Shown in pieces: positions 1-6,450 of a DNA stretch of 6,450 nt. This stretch comes from an uncultured Clostridia bacterium (GTDB taxonomy: Bacteria; Bacillota; Clostridia; Oscillospirales; Ruminococcaceae). The notes under the pieces are model-generated. The model was given only the letters and a program-made list of their open reading frames with translations. It was not told the origin of the DNA and ran no database searches. The stretch is from contig CAMGJS010000054.1 of assembly GCA_946056455.1 (NCBI GenBank), positions 1 through 6,450 on the forward strand, given 5' to 3'. Position 1 is the stretch's first letter. Each line of letters starts with the position of its first letter. Both the position numbers and the translations under genes were made by a program.

Positions 1-816
1 GTTGGCTGCGCCGAGGGAAGCTCTTCCGTTACCGCAGAAAGGCTTTTCTGACAGATGGGAGCGGAAGTTCTTTGTATCAGTTCTTCTCCCGACGGTACAA
101 ATATCAACGATAAATGCGGCTCAACACATATGGAAAATCTTTGCGCATTTGTCAAAGAAAATAAGTGCGACTTAGGCGTTGCTTTTGACGGCGACGCTGA
201 CAGATGCCTTGCCGTTGACGAAAACGGCGAGATAGTTGACGGCGATAAGCTTATCGCAATTTTTGCAAAGGCGATGAACGCTGAGGGAACACTTAAAAAC
301 AGCACAGCAGTTGTTACCGTTATGACAAATATCGGCTTTAAAAAATTTGCAAAAGAGAATAATATTTCTGTCGAAAGCACAAAGGTCGGCGACAGATATG
401 TTCTTGAAAGAATGAAAGAGGGTAACTTCAACTTAGGCGGAGAGCAATCGGGACATATTATCTTCCTTGACGACGCCACAACGGGCGACGGCGAGCTTTC
501 TGCGGCTAAGCTCCTTTCATTCTATAAAAAATCGGGCAAAAAAATGTCCGAGCTTGCTTCTGTTATGGAGCGTTATCCGCAGGTGCTTGTGAATGTAAAG
601 ATAAAAGCAGAATGGAAAAATAAACTCGGCGAAATAGAAGAAATCACGGAGTGTATTTCAAAAAATGAGAAAAAACTCGGCGACGACGGCAGAATACTTG
701 TCCGTGAAAGCGGAACAGAGCCTTTGATAAGAGTTATGGTCGAGGGCAGAGAACAGAATGAGATTAACGCTATTGCCGAGGAAATAGCCGATACAGTCAA
801 GAAAATAATGGTTTAG
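1..816 (+). CDS. glmM: Phosphoglucosamine mutase, C-terminal part (5' truncated, in-frame TGA at 49-51)
   Basis: GlmM interconverts glucosamine-6-phosphate and glucosamine-1-phosphate in the cytoplasm, feeding UDP-GlcNAc and peptidoglycan synthesis. About 271 codons lie here, against roughly 450 for the family, so the N-terminal domain with the phosphoserine loop is outside the window. Numbering from the ATG at 55, the metal-binding loop DGDADR is at residues 45-50, the sugar-binding loop GGEQSGH at 128-134, and the phosphate-binding loop RESGTEPLIR at 217-226. These loops identify the alpha-D-phosphohexomutase family; the SGTEP...RVMVE ending favours GlmM over phosphoglucomutase or phosphomannomutase. 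Bases 1-48 read in the same frame and match the end of domain 1 (GSSSVTAERLF), but codon 49-51 is TGA, and residues expected to be D and N in the usual DCANG motif are G and E. The ATG at 55 is an internal Met and not a credible start. The break may be a sequence error or a real lesion. Family call is firm; integrity is uncertain. Confidence 0.9.
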
Positions 817-826
817 GGAGCGTAAA

Positions 827-1696
827 ATGAGAACAACGCAGGATTGGAAAGATTATCGCCTTCTTGATACCTCTTCGGGCGAAAAGCTTGAAATGTGGGG
901 AGATATTGTTCTTGCAAGACCTGACCCACAGGTTATCTGGAAGACCGAAAAAGACCCAAAGCTATGGGGGAATGTTCACGCAAGATATAACCGTTCCTCA
1001 AAGGGCGGAGGATGCTGGGACTATAAAAAGAAATTTCCTGCCGAATGGCAGATAAGCTATAAAGACCTTACCTTTAACATAAAACCCACAGGCTTCAAGC
1101 ATACGGGACTTTTTCCCGAGCAGGCTGTAAACTGGGACTTTATGCGTGAAAAGATAAAAAATGCAGGAAGAGAGATAAGCGTTCTCAACCTTTTTGCTTA
1201 TACAGGCGGAGCGACACTTGCCTGCGCCTCAGCGGGAGCGTCCGTCTGTCATGTTGACGCTTCAAAGGGTATGGTTCAGTGGGCAAGGGAGAATGCCGCT
1301 TCATCGGGACTTTCCGAAAAGCCGATACGCTGGATAGTTGACGACTGCGAAAAGTTTGTTAATCGTGAGATAAAAAGAGGAAGAAGATACGACGCCGTTA
1401 TTATGGACCCTCCCTCTTATGGCAGAGGTCCCGGCGGAGAAGTGTGGAAGCTAGAAGATTGTATCTATGACCTTGTAAATCTTTGTGCGGGAGTTCTTTC
1501 CGACAAACCGCTTTTCTTTCTTCTTAACAGCTATACAACGGGACTTTCACCGTCCGTTATGTCATATATTCTCGGTGAAACCGTTGGTAAGCGTTTTGAC
1601 GGAAAAATCTCGGCAGACGAAATAGGTCTTATCTGTGAAAAAAGCGGAATGTGCCTTCCCTGCGGAAGTACAGCTATGTGGGAAGAGAATAAATAA
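827..1696 (+). CDS. Class I SAM-dependent methyltransferase, COG1092 / RlmI-like
   Basis: This is a 289-residue cytoplasmic Rossmann-fold methyltransferase, probably acting on RNA. Residues 118-137 carry the SAM-binding motif I with FAYTGG at 123-128, followed by an acidic strand end HVDAS at 142-146, an adenine-contacting DD at 172-173, and the catalytic-region motif DPPSYGRG at 194-201. This DPPS[YF]GRG form is typical of the COG1092 branch related to RlmI, the 23S rRNA m5C1962 enzyme. The N-terminal ~85 residues are a short beta-rich lead-in, with no full PUA domain as in E. coli RlmI, so substrate and position cannot be assigned. The start ATG is supported by GGAG at 817-820, six bases upstream, right after the glmM stop (10-nt gap), which suggests co-transcription and possibly translational coupling. 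No frameshift or missing motif is seen. The fold is clear; the RNA target is inference. Confidence 0.85.
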   Translation: MRTTQDWKDYRLLDTSSGEKLEMWGDIVLARPDPQVIWKTEKDPKLWGNVHARYNRSSKGGGCWDYKKKFPAEWQISYKDLTFNIKPTGFKHTGLFPEQAVNWDFMREKIKNAGREISVLNLFAYTGGATLACASAGASVCHVDASKGMVQWARENAASSGLSEKPIRWIVDDCEKFVNREIKRGRRYDAVIMDPPSYGRGPGGEVWKLEDCIYDLVNLCAGVLSDKPLFFLLNSYTTGLSPSVMSYILGETVGKRFDGKISADEIGLICEKSGMCLPCGSTAMWEENK

Positions 1697-1720
1697 ATAC
1701 AAATAAATCGGAAGTGCAAA
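1697..1720 (+). other. AT-rich spacer before ecfA1
   Basis: Twenty-four bases between the methyltransferase stop and ecfA1. They hold the second copy of a loose AAATAAAT repeat (1690-1697 and 1701-1708) and the ecfA1 ribosome binding site GGAAG (1710-1714). I see no convincing -35/-10 pair and no hairpin, so it looks like an ordinary intra-operon spacer. Confidence 0.5.
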
Positions 1721-2587
1721 ATGGATAATATAATTGAAGCAAAAGATGTGTGGTTTCACTATCAGAGCGAGAGCTTTGAAGAAGATGCTCCCATAAAAGA
1801 GGTTTTAAAAGGTGTATCTCTTGATATTAAAAGAGGAGAATTTGTTGCCGTTCTCGGACATAACGGTTCGGGAAAGTCAACGATAGCCAAGCATTTCAAC
1901 GCAATACTGACAGCAAACAAGGGCGAAATTATTGTTGACGGAATAAATGCCGCCGATGATGAAAAGCTTTTTGATATAAGACAACGCGTAGGAATGGTTT
2001 TTCAGAATCCCGATAATCAGATTGTAGCAACGATAGTTGAAGAAGATGTTGCATTCGCTCTTGAAAATCTCGGAGTTGACCCTGCCGAAATGCGTGAAAG
2101 GGTTGACAACGCTCTCAAAGATGTCGGTATGTATGATTTCAGGGAGCATGCTCCGCATCAGCTTTCTGGCGGACAGAAGCAGAGAGTGGCAATAGCGGGC
2201 ATAATAGCTATGTGCCCCGATTGTATCGTGCTTGACGAGCCTACGGCAATGCTCGACCCTATCGGCAGAAAAGAAGTAATGAAAACTATAAAAAAGCTCA
2301 ACCGTGAAAACGGAGTTACAATAATTCTCATTACACACTATATGGACGAAGCCGCAAAGGCGGACAGAATAGTTGTAATGGACAGCGGACAGATTATTCT
2401 TGACGGCACTCCCAAGCAGGTTTTCAAAAATGTTGACCTTTTAAAAGAAGTTGGGCTCGATGTTCCGCAGGTGACAGAGCTTGCGTATGGGCTTAGAAAG
2501 AACGGAATAGATATTCCCGATGATATTATCACCGAGGAAGAATGTATCGAGGAAATCATAAAAATTATTGAGAAAGCAGGAAAGTAA
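1721..2587 (+). CDS. ecfA1: Energy-coupling factor transporter ATP-binding protein EcfA1
   Basis: One of two ATPases of the ECF vitamin/metal uptake module; it hydrolyses ATP on the cytoplasmic face and drives EcfT and an interchangeable substrate-binding S component. At 288 residues it has the usual family length. Visible motifs are Walker [10 protein letters not shown] (46-54), Q-loop in [11 protein letters not shown] (Q95), signature LSGGQKQR (148-155), Walker B IVLDE (169-173), D-loop around TAMLDP (175-180) and switch His in ITHYMDE (H206). The FQNPDNQ and TAMLDP variants are characteristic of EcfA1 rather than EcfA2. The C-terminal ~60 residues form the ECF-specific extension, with [13 protein letters not shown] also mirrored in the partner. 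The start follows GGAAG at 1710-1714 with six bases of spacing. The 24-nt gap from the methyltransferase gene is AT-rich with no clear promoter. All catalytic residues are present. Confidence 0.96.
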   Translation: MDNIIEAKDVWFHYQSESFEEDAPIKEVLKGVSLDIKRGEFVAVLGHNGSGKSTIAKHFNAILTANKGEIIVDGINAADDEKLFDIRQRVGMVFQNPDNQIVATIVEEDVAFALENLGVDPAEMRERVDNALKDVGMYDFREHAPHQLSGGQKQRVAIAGIIAMCPDCIVLDEPTAMLDPIGRKEVMKTIKKLNRENGVTIILITHYMDEAAKADRIVVMDSGQIILDGTPKQVFKNVDLLKEVGLDVPQVTELAYGLRKNGIDIPDDIITEEECIEEIIKIIEKAGK

Positions 2588-2592
2588 CTTTG
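2578..2592 (+). promoter_or_regulatory. Ribosome binding site and TTG start of ecfA2
   Basis: AGGAAAG at 2578-2584 sits inside the last codons of ecfA1, five bases before a TTG start. The site decides the non-ATG start: no in-frame ATG occurs before the Walker A region, and the TTG gives the conserved EcfA2 N terminus. It also means ribosomes finishing ecfA1 end on top of the next start site, favouring coupled translation. Confidence 0.75.
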
Positions 2593-3462
2593 GCTATTAT
2601 TAAAACGGAAGACTTGACCTATGTTTATAGCGCAGGTACTCCCTTTGAGAAAAAAGCGATAGATAATCTCAATATTGAGATTGAAGAGGGTGAGCTTGTC
2701 GGAATAATCGGACATACAGGCTCAGGCAAATCGACCTTTATCCAGCATCTTAATGGTCTTTTAAAACCATCGTCGGGCAAGATTTTTATAGACGGGACGG
2801 ATATATGGCAGGACAAGCAGACAACTCTTGCAACAAGATTTAAAGTGGGACTTGTTTTCCAGTATCCCGAATATCAGATTTTTGAAGAAACGGTTTATAA
2901 AGATATTGCTTTCGGACCAAAAAATATGGGGCTTTCAGAGGAAGAAATAGACAAGCGTGTGCGTGAAACGGCAAAGCTTGTTGAAATATCCGATGAACAG
3001 CTTGAAAAGTCCCCGTTTGAGCTTTCGGGCGGACAAAAGCGCCGTGTTGCAATAGCAGGTGTAATGGCGATGCGTCCAAAGGTTCTCATTCTTGACGAGC
3101 CTTGCGCAGGTCTTGACCCTAAGGGGCGCGACCGTATTCTCGATAAAATAAAGGAATATCACGAGGAACAGAAATCGACCGTGCTTCTTGTAAGTCACAG
3201 TATGGAGGATGTAGCAAAAATCGCAACAAAGATACTCGTTATGAACAACGCCTCGATAGTCTGCTATGACGAACCGCCCAAGGTTTTCGGAATGGCGGAG
3301 GAAATATCAAAAATGGGACTTGATATTCCCCAGATAACAAAGGTTTTCAACGCACTTAAAGAAAAGGGTTATCATATCGCTGATGATGTCTACACCGTCC
3401 CTTATGCGTTGAAAAAGCTCCTTGCCTATCTTGACAATAAGGGGGTAAAGGGCAATGCTTAA
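2590..3462 (+). CDS. ecfA2: Energy-coupling factor transporter ATP-binding protein EcfA2
   Basis: Second ATPase of the ECF module, expected to heterodimerise with EcfA1 and dock on the coupling helices of EcfT. It is 290 residues long and complete: Walker A GHTGSGKST (41-49), Q-loop VFQYPEYQIF (Q91), signature ELSGGQKRR (144-152), Walker B LILDE (166-170), CAGLDP D-loop (172-177) and switch His in VSHSME (H203). FQYPEYQ and CAGLDP are the EcfA2 forms, and the N terminus AIIKTEDLTYVYSAGTPFE matches the family's usual opening, so the TTG at 2590 is the start even though it is not ATG. It has AGGAAAG at 2578-2584 with five bases of spacing. Only two bases separate it from the ecfA1 stop, and it overlaps ecfT by eight bases, so the three subunits are probably translationally coupled. 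Confidence 0.96.
   Translation: MAIIKTEDLTYVYSAGTPFEKKAIDNLNIEIEEGELVGIIGHTGSGKSTFIQHLNGLLKPSSGKIFIDGTDIWQDKQTTLATRFKVGLVFQYPEYQIFEETVYKDIAFGPKNMGLSEEEIDKRVRETAKLVEISDEQLEKSPFELSGGQKRRVAIAGVMAMRPKVLILDEPCAGLDPKGRDRILDKIKEYHEEQKSTVLLVSHSMEDVAKIATKILVMNNASIVCYDEPPKVFGMAEEISKMGLDIPQITKVFNALKEKGYHIADDVYTVPYALKKLLAYLDNKGVKGNA
3439..3457 (+). promoter_or_regulatory. Ribosome binding site of ecfT within the ecfA2 tail
   Basis: AAGGGGGT at 3439-3446 precedes the ecfT ATG by eight bases and lies wholly inside the ecfA2 coding sequence. The ecfT start overlaps the ecfA2 stop (TAA at 3460-3462), a typical arrangement for stoichiometric co-production of complex subunits. Confidence 0.6.
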
Positions 3463-4255
3463 AGATATTACAATAGGTCAGTTTTTCCCCGGAAACTCTA
3501 TTATTCACCGCCTTGACCCAAGGTTTAAAATCATAATTACTGCGGTATTCATTACCTTTCTTTTCTGCGCCGATACCTTTGCGGGTATCCTTGTGGGAAT
3601 GTTATTTGTAGCACTGACAGTTATGCTCTCAAAAATCCCTGTCAAAATGATTTTCAAGGGTATGAAAAGCATTGTACCGCTTATAATTTTCACATCGGTG
3701 CTGAATATCTTCTTTATTGAGGGAGAAATCGTCTTTCACTGGCAGTTTATCAAGATAACAAAAGAAGGACTTGAAATGTCAGCTTTTATGGTGCTGAGAA
3801 TAATATGTCTTATTTCAGGAACATCACTTCTGACATATACCACTTCTCCGATTACTCTGACGGACGCTATTGAACAACTCCTTGCTCCGCTCAAGAAGAT
3901 AAAGGTCCCCGTTCACGAGTTTGCTATGATGATGACGATAGCGTTAAGATTTATTCCTACTCTTATCGAAGAAACCGACAAGATTATGTCGGCGCAGAAG
4001 GCAAGGGGAGCTGACCTTGAAACAGGCGGTCTTATGAAAAGAGCAAAGGCGCTTGTTCCGATACTTATTCCGCTTTTTGTTTCCGCATTCAGAAGGGCGG
4101 AAGAACTTGCCGTTGCAATGGAATGTCGCTGTTATCGCGGAGACGAGGGCAGAACCCGTCTTAAACAGCTTAAATCGGGTGGAAAGGACTATGTTGCTCT
4201 TGCGGTTTCGCTGTTATTCTTTGACGCTGTAATTTTTCTTAACTGTATTTCATAA
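3455..4255 (+). CDS. ecfT: Energy-coupling factor transporter transmembrane protein EcfT
   Basis: EcfT is the membrane scaffold that links the ATPase pair to S components. The 266-residue length matches the family (~265). Hydrophobic segments fall near residues 25-42, 43-58, 72-88, 108-128 and 245-264, with a weaker one at 200-212. The cytoplasmic coupling region between them holds the two Arg-Gly motifs known to contact the ATPases: KARG at 182-185 and YRG at 227-229, in the context AMECRCYRG, where many homologues have AMEAR. The N-terminal DPRFKI (21-26) is also a family hallmark. The ATG overlaps the end of ecfA2 by eight bases, and a G-rich site lies at 3439-3446. No S component is encoded in the window, which fits a group II module shared among several unlinked S components; the transported substrates therefore cannot be told from here. 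Confidence 0.95.
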   Translation: MLKDITIGQFFPGNSIIHRLDPRFKIIITAVFITFLFCADTFAGILVGMLFVALTVMLSKIPVKMIFKGMKSIVPLIIFTSVLNIFFIEGEIVFHWQFIKITKEGLEMSAFMVLRIICLISGTSLLTYTTSPITLTDAIEQLLAPLKKIKVPVHEFAMMMTIALRFIPTLIEETDKIMSAQKARGADLETGGLMKRAKALVPILIPLFVSAFRRAEELAVAMECRCYRGDEGRTRLKQLKSGGKDYVALAVSLLFFDAVIFLNCIS

Positions 4256-4266
4256 GTAGGTGTTTT

Positions 4267-5004
4267 ATGAGAAATATCAAGGTGACAATGTGCTACCGAG
4301 GAACAAATTATCACGGCTTTCAGAGGCAGGATAACGCTCTTGCCGTTCAGCAGGTTGTCGAAGAAAAGCTCTCAAAAATTCTCGGAGGGGAAAATGCCGT
4401 TATATACGGCTGTTCAAGAACAGATACAGGCGTTCACGCTCTAAACTATTGCTTTAATTTCAAGACCGAGAGAACAATTCCGCTTTTAGGTCTGCAACGA
4501 GGACTTAATTCCGAGCTTCCCAAGGATATTTCCATTCTTTCCTGCGAAGAGGCAGGAGACGATTTTCACGCAAGGTACTCCTGCAAGGGCAAGGAATATA
4601 TCTATAAGCTTCATTGCAGTGAGTCGCACGACCCCTTTTCAGAGGACCTTGCTTTTCATTACCGCAGAAAGCTTGATTTTCCGCTTCTGCAAAGTCAGGC
4701 AAAAGATTTTATCGGAACACACGACTTCAAAGCATTCTGTTCGTCCGGCTCCGATAAAGAAATAACCGTGAGAACAATTTTTGATTTTTCTGCCGAGCAG
4801 AATGGTACAGAAGTTTTGCTCAGAGTTTCGGGCGACGGGTTTTTATATAATATGGTCAGGATTATGGTGGGAACTTTACTCTGGATAAACGAAGGAAAAA
4901 TTGAAAAAGATACCATTCCGCAGATAATAGAAGAAAAAAACAGGCTTAAAGCGGGCAAGACCGCTCCTGCCTGCGGACTTTATCTGAATAAGGTTTTTTA
5001 TTAG
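4267..5004 (+). CDS. truA: tRNA pseudouridine(38-40) synthase TruA
   Basis: TruA isomerises uridine to pseudouridine at positions 38-40 of the tRNA anticodon stem-loop. The 245-residue product has the family length and landmarks: N-terminal YRGTNYHGFQRQ (10-21), catalytic-loop SRTDTGVHAL (50-59) with the presumed nucleophile D53, FHARYSCKGKEYIYKL (100-115) containing the conserved tyrosines of the active site, HDFKAFCSSGS (152-162), and the C-terminal GDGFLYNMVRIMVGTLL (189-205) and APACGLYL (233-240). The catalytic loop reads GCSRTD where many homologues have GxGRTD; the essential R and D are retained. It starts 11 nt after ecfT, with a weak TAGG-type ribosome binding site near 4257-4260. 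The ecfA1-ecfA2-ecfT-truA order is a well-known Firmicutes arrangement. Nothing suggests loss of function. Confidence 0.96.
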   Translation: MRNIKVTMCYRGTNYHGFQRQDNALAVQQVVEEKLSKILGGENAVIYGCSRTDTGVHALNYCFNFKTERTIPLLGLQRGLNSELPKDISILSCEEAGDDFHARYSCKGKEYIYKLHCSESHDPFSEDLAFHYRRKLDFPLLQSQAKDFIGTHDFKAFCSSGSDKEITVRTIFDFSAEQNGTEVLLRVSGDGFLYNMVRIMVGTLLWINEGKIEKDTIPQIIEEKNRLKAGKTAPACGLYLNKVFY

Positions 5005-5020
5005 CGAAAGGATTTTATCT

Positions 5021-6196
5021 ATGGCGATAGAATACAATCTCAACGATATGCAAAACAGAAGACGCAAAAAAAAGCTTGTCCGTTTTCTTAAAAAAGCGGC
5101 GGTAGTGCTTGTTATTGTCGCTCTCGGAGTTTTAGCATATGTTTTCCGCGCAAAGTGGATTCCGCTTTTTGAGGGGATAGGCGCAAAGTATCAGAATTCT
5201 GTCAGAAATAGCGGCGAGCTTGCAGAGGATAACTTCCCTATAAAGATAAGGGGAACAACAGAGCACGAAATAGGCGTTATTGAAAATTACCTTACATATC
5301 TTGACGATACGCATTTTTATATGTACTCCGTTGACGGCGAGCTTGTTGCAGAGCGTCAGCACAGCTATTCTTCGCCCATACTTAAATCGGGCAGTAAAAG
5401 GGCTTTGATATACGATTGCGGAGGAAAGAAGCTTAAAGTCGAAAGCCGTCAGAAAACAGTTTATGAAAAGGAATTTGAAGGAAACATTATTCTTGCAAAA
5501 TTAAGCGGAAACGACTCGGCGGCTGTAGTTTCCGAAAGCGACGGTTTTGCCTGCGTTACGTATGTATATAATCCCGACGGCACAGAAAGATATACCATAA
5601 AAAATGTTGACGCAAGAATAACCGATGTCGATTTCTATGTCGGAAGCTCAGGCTGTATAACGGCAAATGTTGGAGTTAAGGGCGGAAAGCTTATTTCAGC
5701 GATTTCAAAATATGACTTTTCAAAAACCGAACCAGACTGGCAGTCGGAGCCTGTCGATACCTATGCAATATCTGCTGAAATATTGCAAAACGGTGATATT
5801 GCGGTATTCGGTGATACCAAGTTTGCATATTATTCAAGTGACGGCGCTCTTGTCGGAACATACTCTTATCCGTCATCGCTTTCAGGATTTTCATCGGGCG
5901 GTTCAACCTCCGCTATCCTTCTTGAAAGAGAAGAATTCAGAAAATCGACTCTTGTGATAATAAACGATATAAACAACCCCATCACTATAGAACTTGACAA
6001 AACTGCAAAAGGGGTTTATACTTCGGAAAAAGAGGTTTATGTTTTGACATCAGACGAACTCGTTGCCTATTCCTTTGACGGAGTAAAGATAGATTCGATA
6101 AGCGTTTCGGATAATTATACGGGCTTTGTCAAGATAGGCGACCATATATTCCTTAACGGATATAACGAAATAAACAGAACAGATTTTACAGGCTGA
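5021..6196 (+). CDS. DUF5711-like single-pass membrane protein with beta-propeller-like exterior domain
   Basis: Function is unknown. The 391-residue product begins with a short basic cytoplasmic stretch (NRRRKKK at 12-18), then one transmembrane helix at about 26-42 (AAVVLVIVALGVLAYVF). No cleavage site is evident, so it is probably a signal anchor with the remaining ~345 residues outside the cell. The exterior part is beta-rich and polar, with a recurring Tyr-x-x-Asp-Gly turn at residues 102-106, 183-187, 271-275 and 350-354 and weaker copies between, resembling propeller blades. I place it with DUF5711 from its architecture and from its position before a CvpA-family gene; this is recalled family knowledge, not a search result. 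The ATG follows GAAAGGA at 5006-5012 with eight bases of spacing, 16 nt after truA. No enzyme motif or wall-anchoring signal is visible. An alternative reading is a generic WD40/PQQ-like sensor or scaffold. Confidence 0.8.
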   Translation: MAIEYNLNDMQNRRRKKKLVRFLKKAAVVLVIVALGVLAYVFRAKWIPLFEGIGAKYQNSVRNSGELAEDNFPIKIRGTTEHEIGVIENYLTYLDDTHFYMYSVDGELVAERQHSYSSPILKSGSKRALIYDCGGKKLKVESRQKTVYEKEFEGNIILAKLSGNDSAAVVSESDGFACVTYVYNPDGTERYTIKNVDARITDVDFYVGSSGCITANVGVKGGKLISAISKYDFSKTEPDWQSEPVDTYAISAEILQNGDIAVFGDTKFAYYSSDGALVGTYSYPSSLSGFSSGGSTSAILLEREEFRKSTLVIINDINNPITIELDKTAKGVYTSEKEVYVLTSDELVAYSFDGVKIDSISVSDNYTGFVKIGDHIFLNGYNEINRTDFTG

Positions 6197-6198
6197 CT

Positions 6199-6224
6199 GT
6201 AATTCCGAGAGGAGAATTGCTTTG
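6199..6224 (+). promoter_or_regulatory. Ribosome binding site of the cvpA-family gene, in the loop of a small hairpin
   Basis: AGAGGAG at 6208-6214 is the strongest Shine-Dalgarno match in the window, seven bases before the TTG start. It lies largely in the eight-base loop (6206-6213) of a possible hairpin: GTAATTC at 6199-6205 can pair with GAATTGC at 6214-6220, seven base pairs including one U-G. The ribosome binding site is clear; the hairpin is short and AT-rich, and could be chance. Confidence 0.55.
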
Positions 6225-6450
6225 GAAGTTGGATTTGCATATTTTTTTGATATACTCACAATAGTTGTAATAGTTTCTGCAATATATTCCTGCGGAAAAC
6301 AAGGCTTTGTAAAGTCAATAATCACTCTTGTGGGATACTGCATAGCGGTTATTGTATCAGTTTTTGCGGGGAATGCGCTTGCACCTCAAATATATGATTC
6401 CGCTGTCCGCCCCGAAATAATATCGGTTGTCAATGAACAGCTTGACGGTG
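6222..6450 (+). CDS. CvpA family membrane protein (3' truncated, TTG start)
   Basis: The first 76 codons of a membrane protein that runs off the window. It opens MEVGFAYFFDILTIVVIV, with a hydrophobic helix at about 5-22, then a short polar turn CGKQGFVKS (24-32), then a second hydrophobic helix at about 33-50 (IITLVGYCIAVIVSVFAG). The aspartate near the N terminus followed by a helix, the KGF-like turn and a second helix are the classic opening of the CvpA (colicin V production) family. Family members are small multi-pass inner-membrane proteins; their molecular role is not settled. The TTG at 6222 is chosen because a strong AGAGGAG lies at 6208-6214 with seven bases of spacing, and no ATG is in frame nearby. 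A 25-nt gap separates it from the preceding gene, so it is likely co-transcribed. Confidence 0.8.
   Translation, partial: MEVGFAYFFDILTIVVIVSAIYSCGKQGFVKSIITLVGYCIAVIVSVFAGNALAPQIYDSAVRPEIISVVNEQLDG

Noticed and set aside
49..51. TGA read as a recoded sense codon (selenocysteine, or Trp/Gly in an altered code)
   Set aside because: GlmM has no selenocysteine position here and no family homologue suggests one. If TGA were reassigned genome-wide, more in-frame TGAs would be expected in the other ~6.3 kb of coding sequence, and none occurs; Trp is encoded by TGG throughout. The TGA stop at 6194-6196 is weak evidence by itself, since a TAA follows one codon later.
1690..1708. AAATAAAT direct repeat as a possible operator or promoter element
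   Set aside because: The first copy overlaps the end and stop codon of the methyltransferase gene, the sequence is simple AT-rich, and no paired -35/-10 elements are seen.
1877..2338. 153-codon open frame on the minus strand
   Set aside because: It lies wholly antisense to the conserved ATPase core of ecfA1, has no family resemblance and no operon context; it is a by-product of codon bias in the plus-strand gene.
2338..2715. 125-codon minus-strand open frame across the ecfA1/ecfA2 junction
   Set aside because: Antisense to two well-supported genes, with Ser/Ile-rich low-complexity translation typical of reverse-complement shadow frames.
29..4671. Thirteen-base exact repeat TTACCGCAGAAAG at 29-41 and 4659-4671
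   Set aside because: Both copies lie inside coding sequence in unrelated genes, flanks do not match, and one such match by chance is not surprising in a window of this size.
5667..5957. 96-codon plus-strand open frame in another frame inside the DUF5711-like gene
   Set aside because: Fully nested in a longer gene with its own ribosome binding site and coherent architecture; the nested product lacks recognisable features.
6217..6219. Alternative TTG start for the cvpA-family gene
   Set aside because: It is in a different frame that soon meets a stop (TAG), and sits only two bases from the ribosome binding site; the TTG at 6222 gives the CvpA-like protein.

Overview
The window reads as one continuous stretch of plus-strand coding sequence from a low-to-moderate-GC Firmicute. 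Best guess is an anaerobic Clostridia of the Ruminococcaceae/Oscillospiraceae type. This rests on the ECF transporter module next to truA, the purine-rich Shine-Dalgarno sites, two TTG starts, and a DUF5711-like membrane protein paired with a CvpA-family gene. The lineage is inferred from protein style and gene order; no marker RNA gene is present.

Layout: (1) the C-terminal part of phosphoglucosamine mutase glmM, cut by the window start and carrying an in-frame TGA at 49-51; (2) a COG1092-type SAM-dependent methyltransferase; (3-5) the energy-coupling module ecfA1-ecfA2-ecfT; (6) truA, tRNA pseudouridine synthase; (7) a single-pass membrane protein resembling DUF5711, with propeller-like repeats; (8) the first 76 codons of a CvpA-family membrane protein with a TTG start, cut by the window end. 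Gaps between genes are 10, 24, 2, -8 (overlap), 11, 16 and 25 nt. There is no room for a strong promoter and no visible terminator, so the whole window is probably one polycistronic unit or part of one. No stretch over 300 bases lacks a gene.

Functionally, the operon mixes cell-wall precursor synthesis (GlmM), RNA modification (the methyltransferase and TruA) and micronutrient uptake (the ATPase pair and EcfT, which power separately encoded substrate-binding S components). Two poorly understood membrane proteins close it. Most of this is conserved housekeeping. I see no mobile element, CRISPR array, RNA gene, defence system or toxin module. The points most worth a second look are the disrupted start of glmM, the propeller-like repeats of the DUF5711-like protein and its pairing with cvpA, and a small hairpin that places the cvpA ribosome binding site in its loop.
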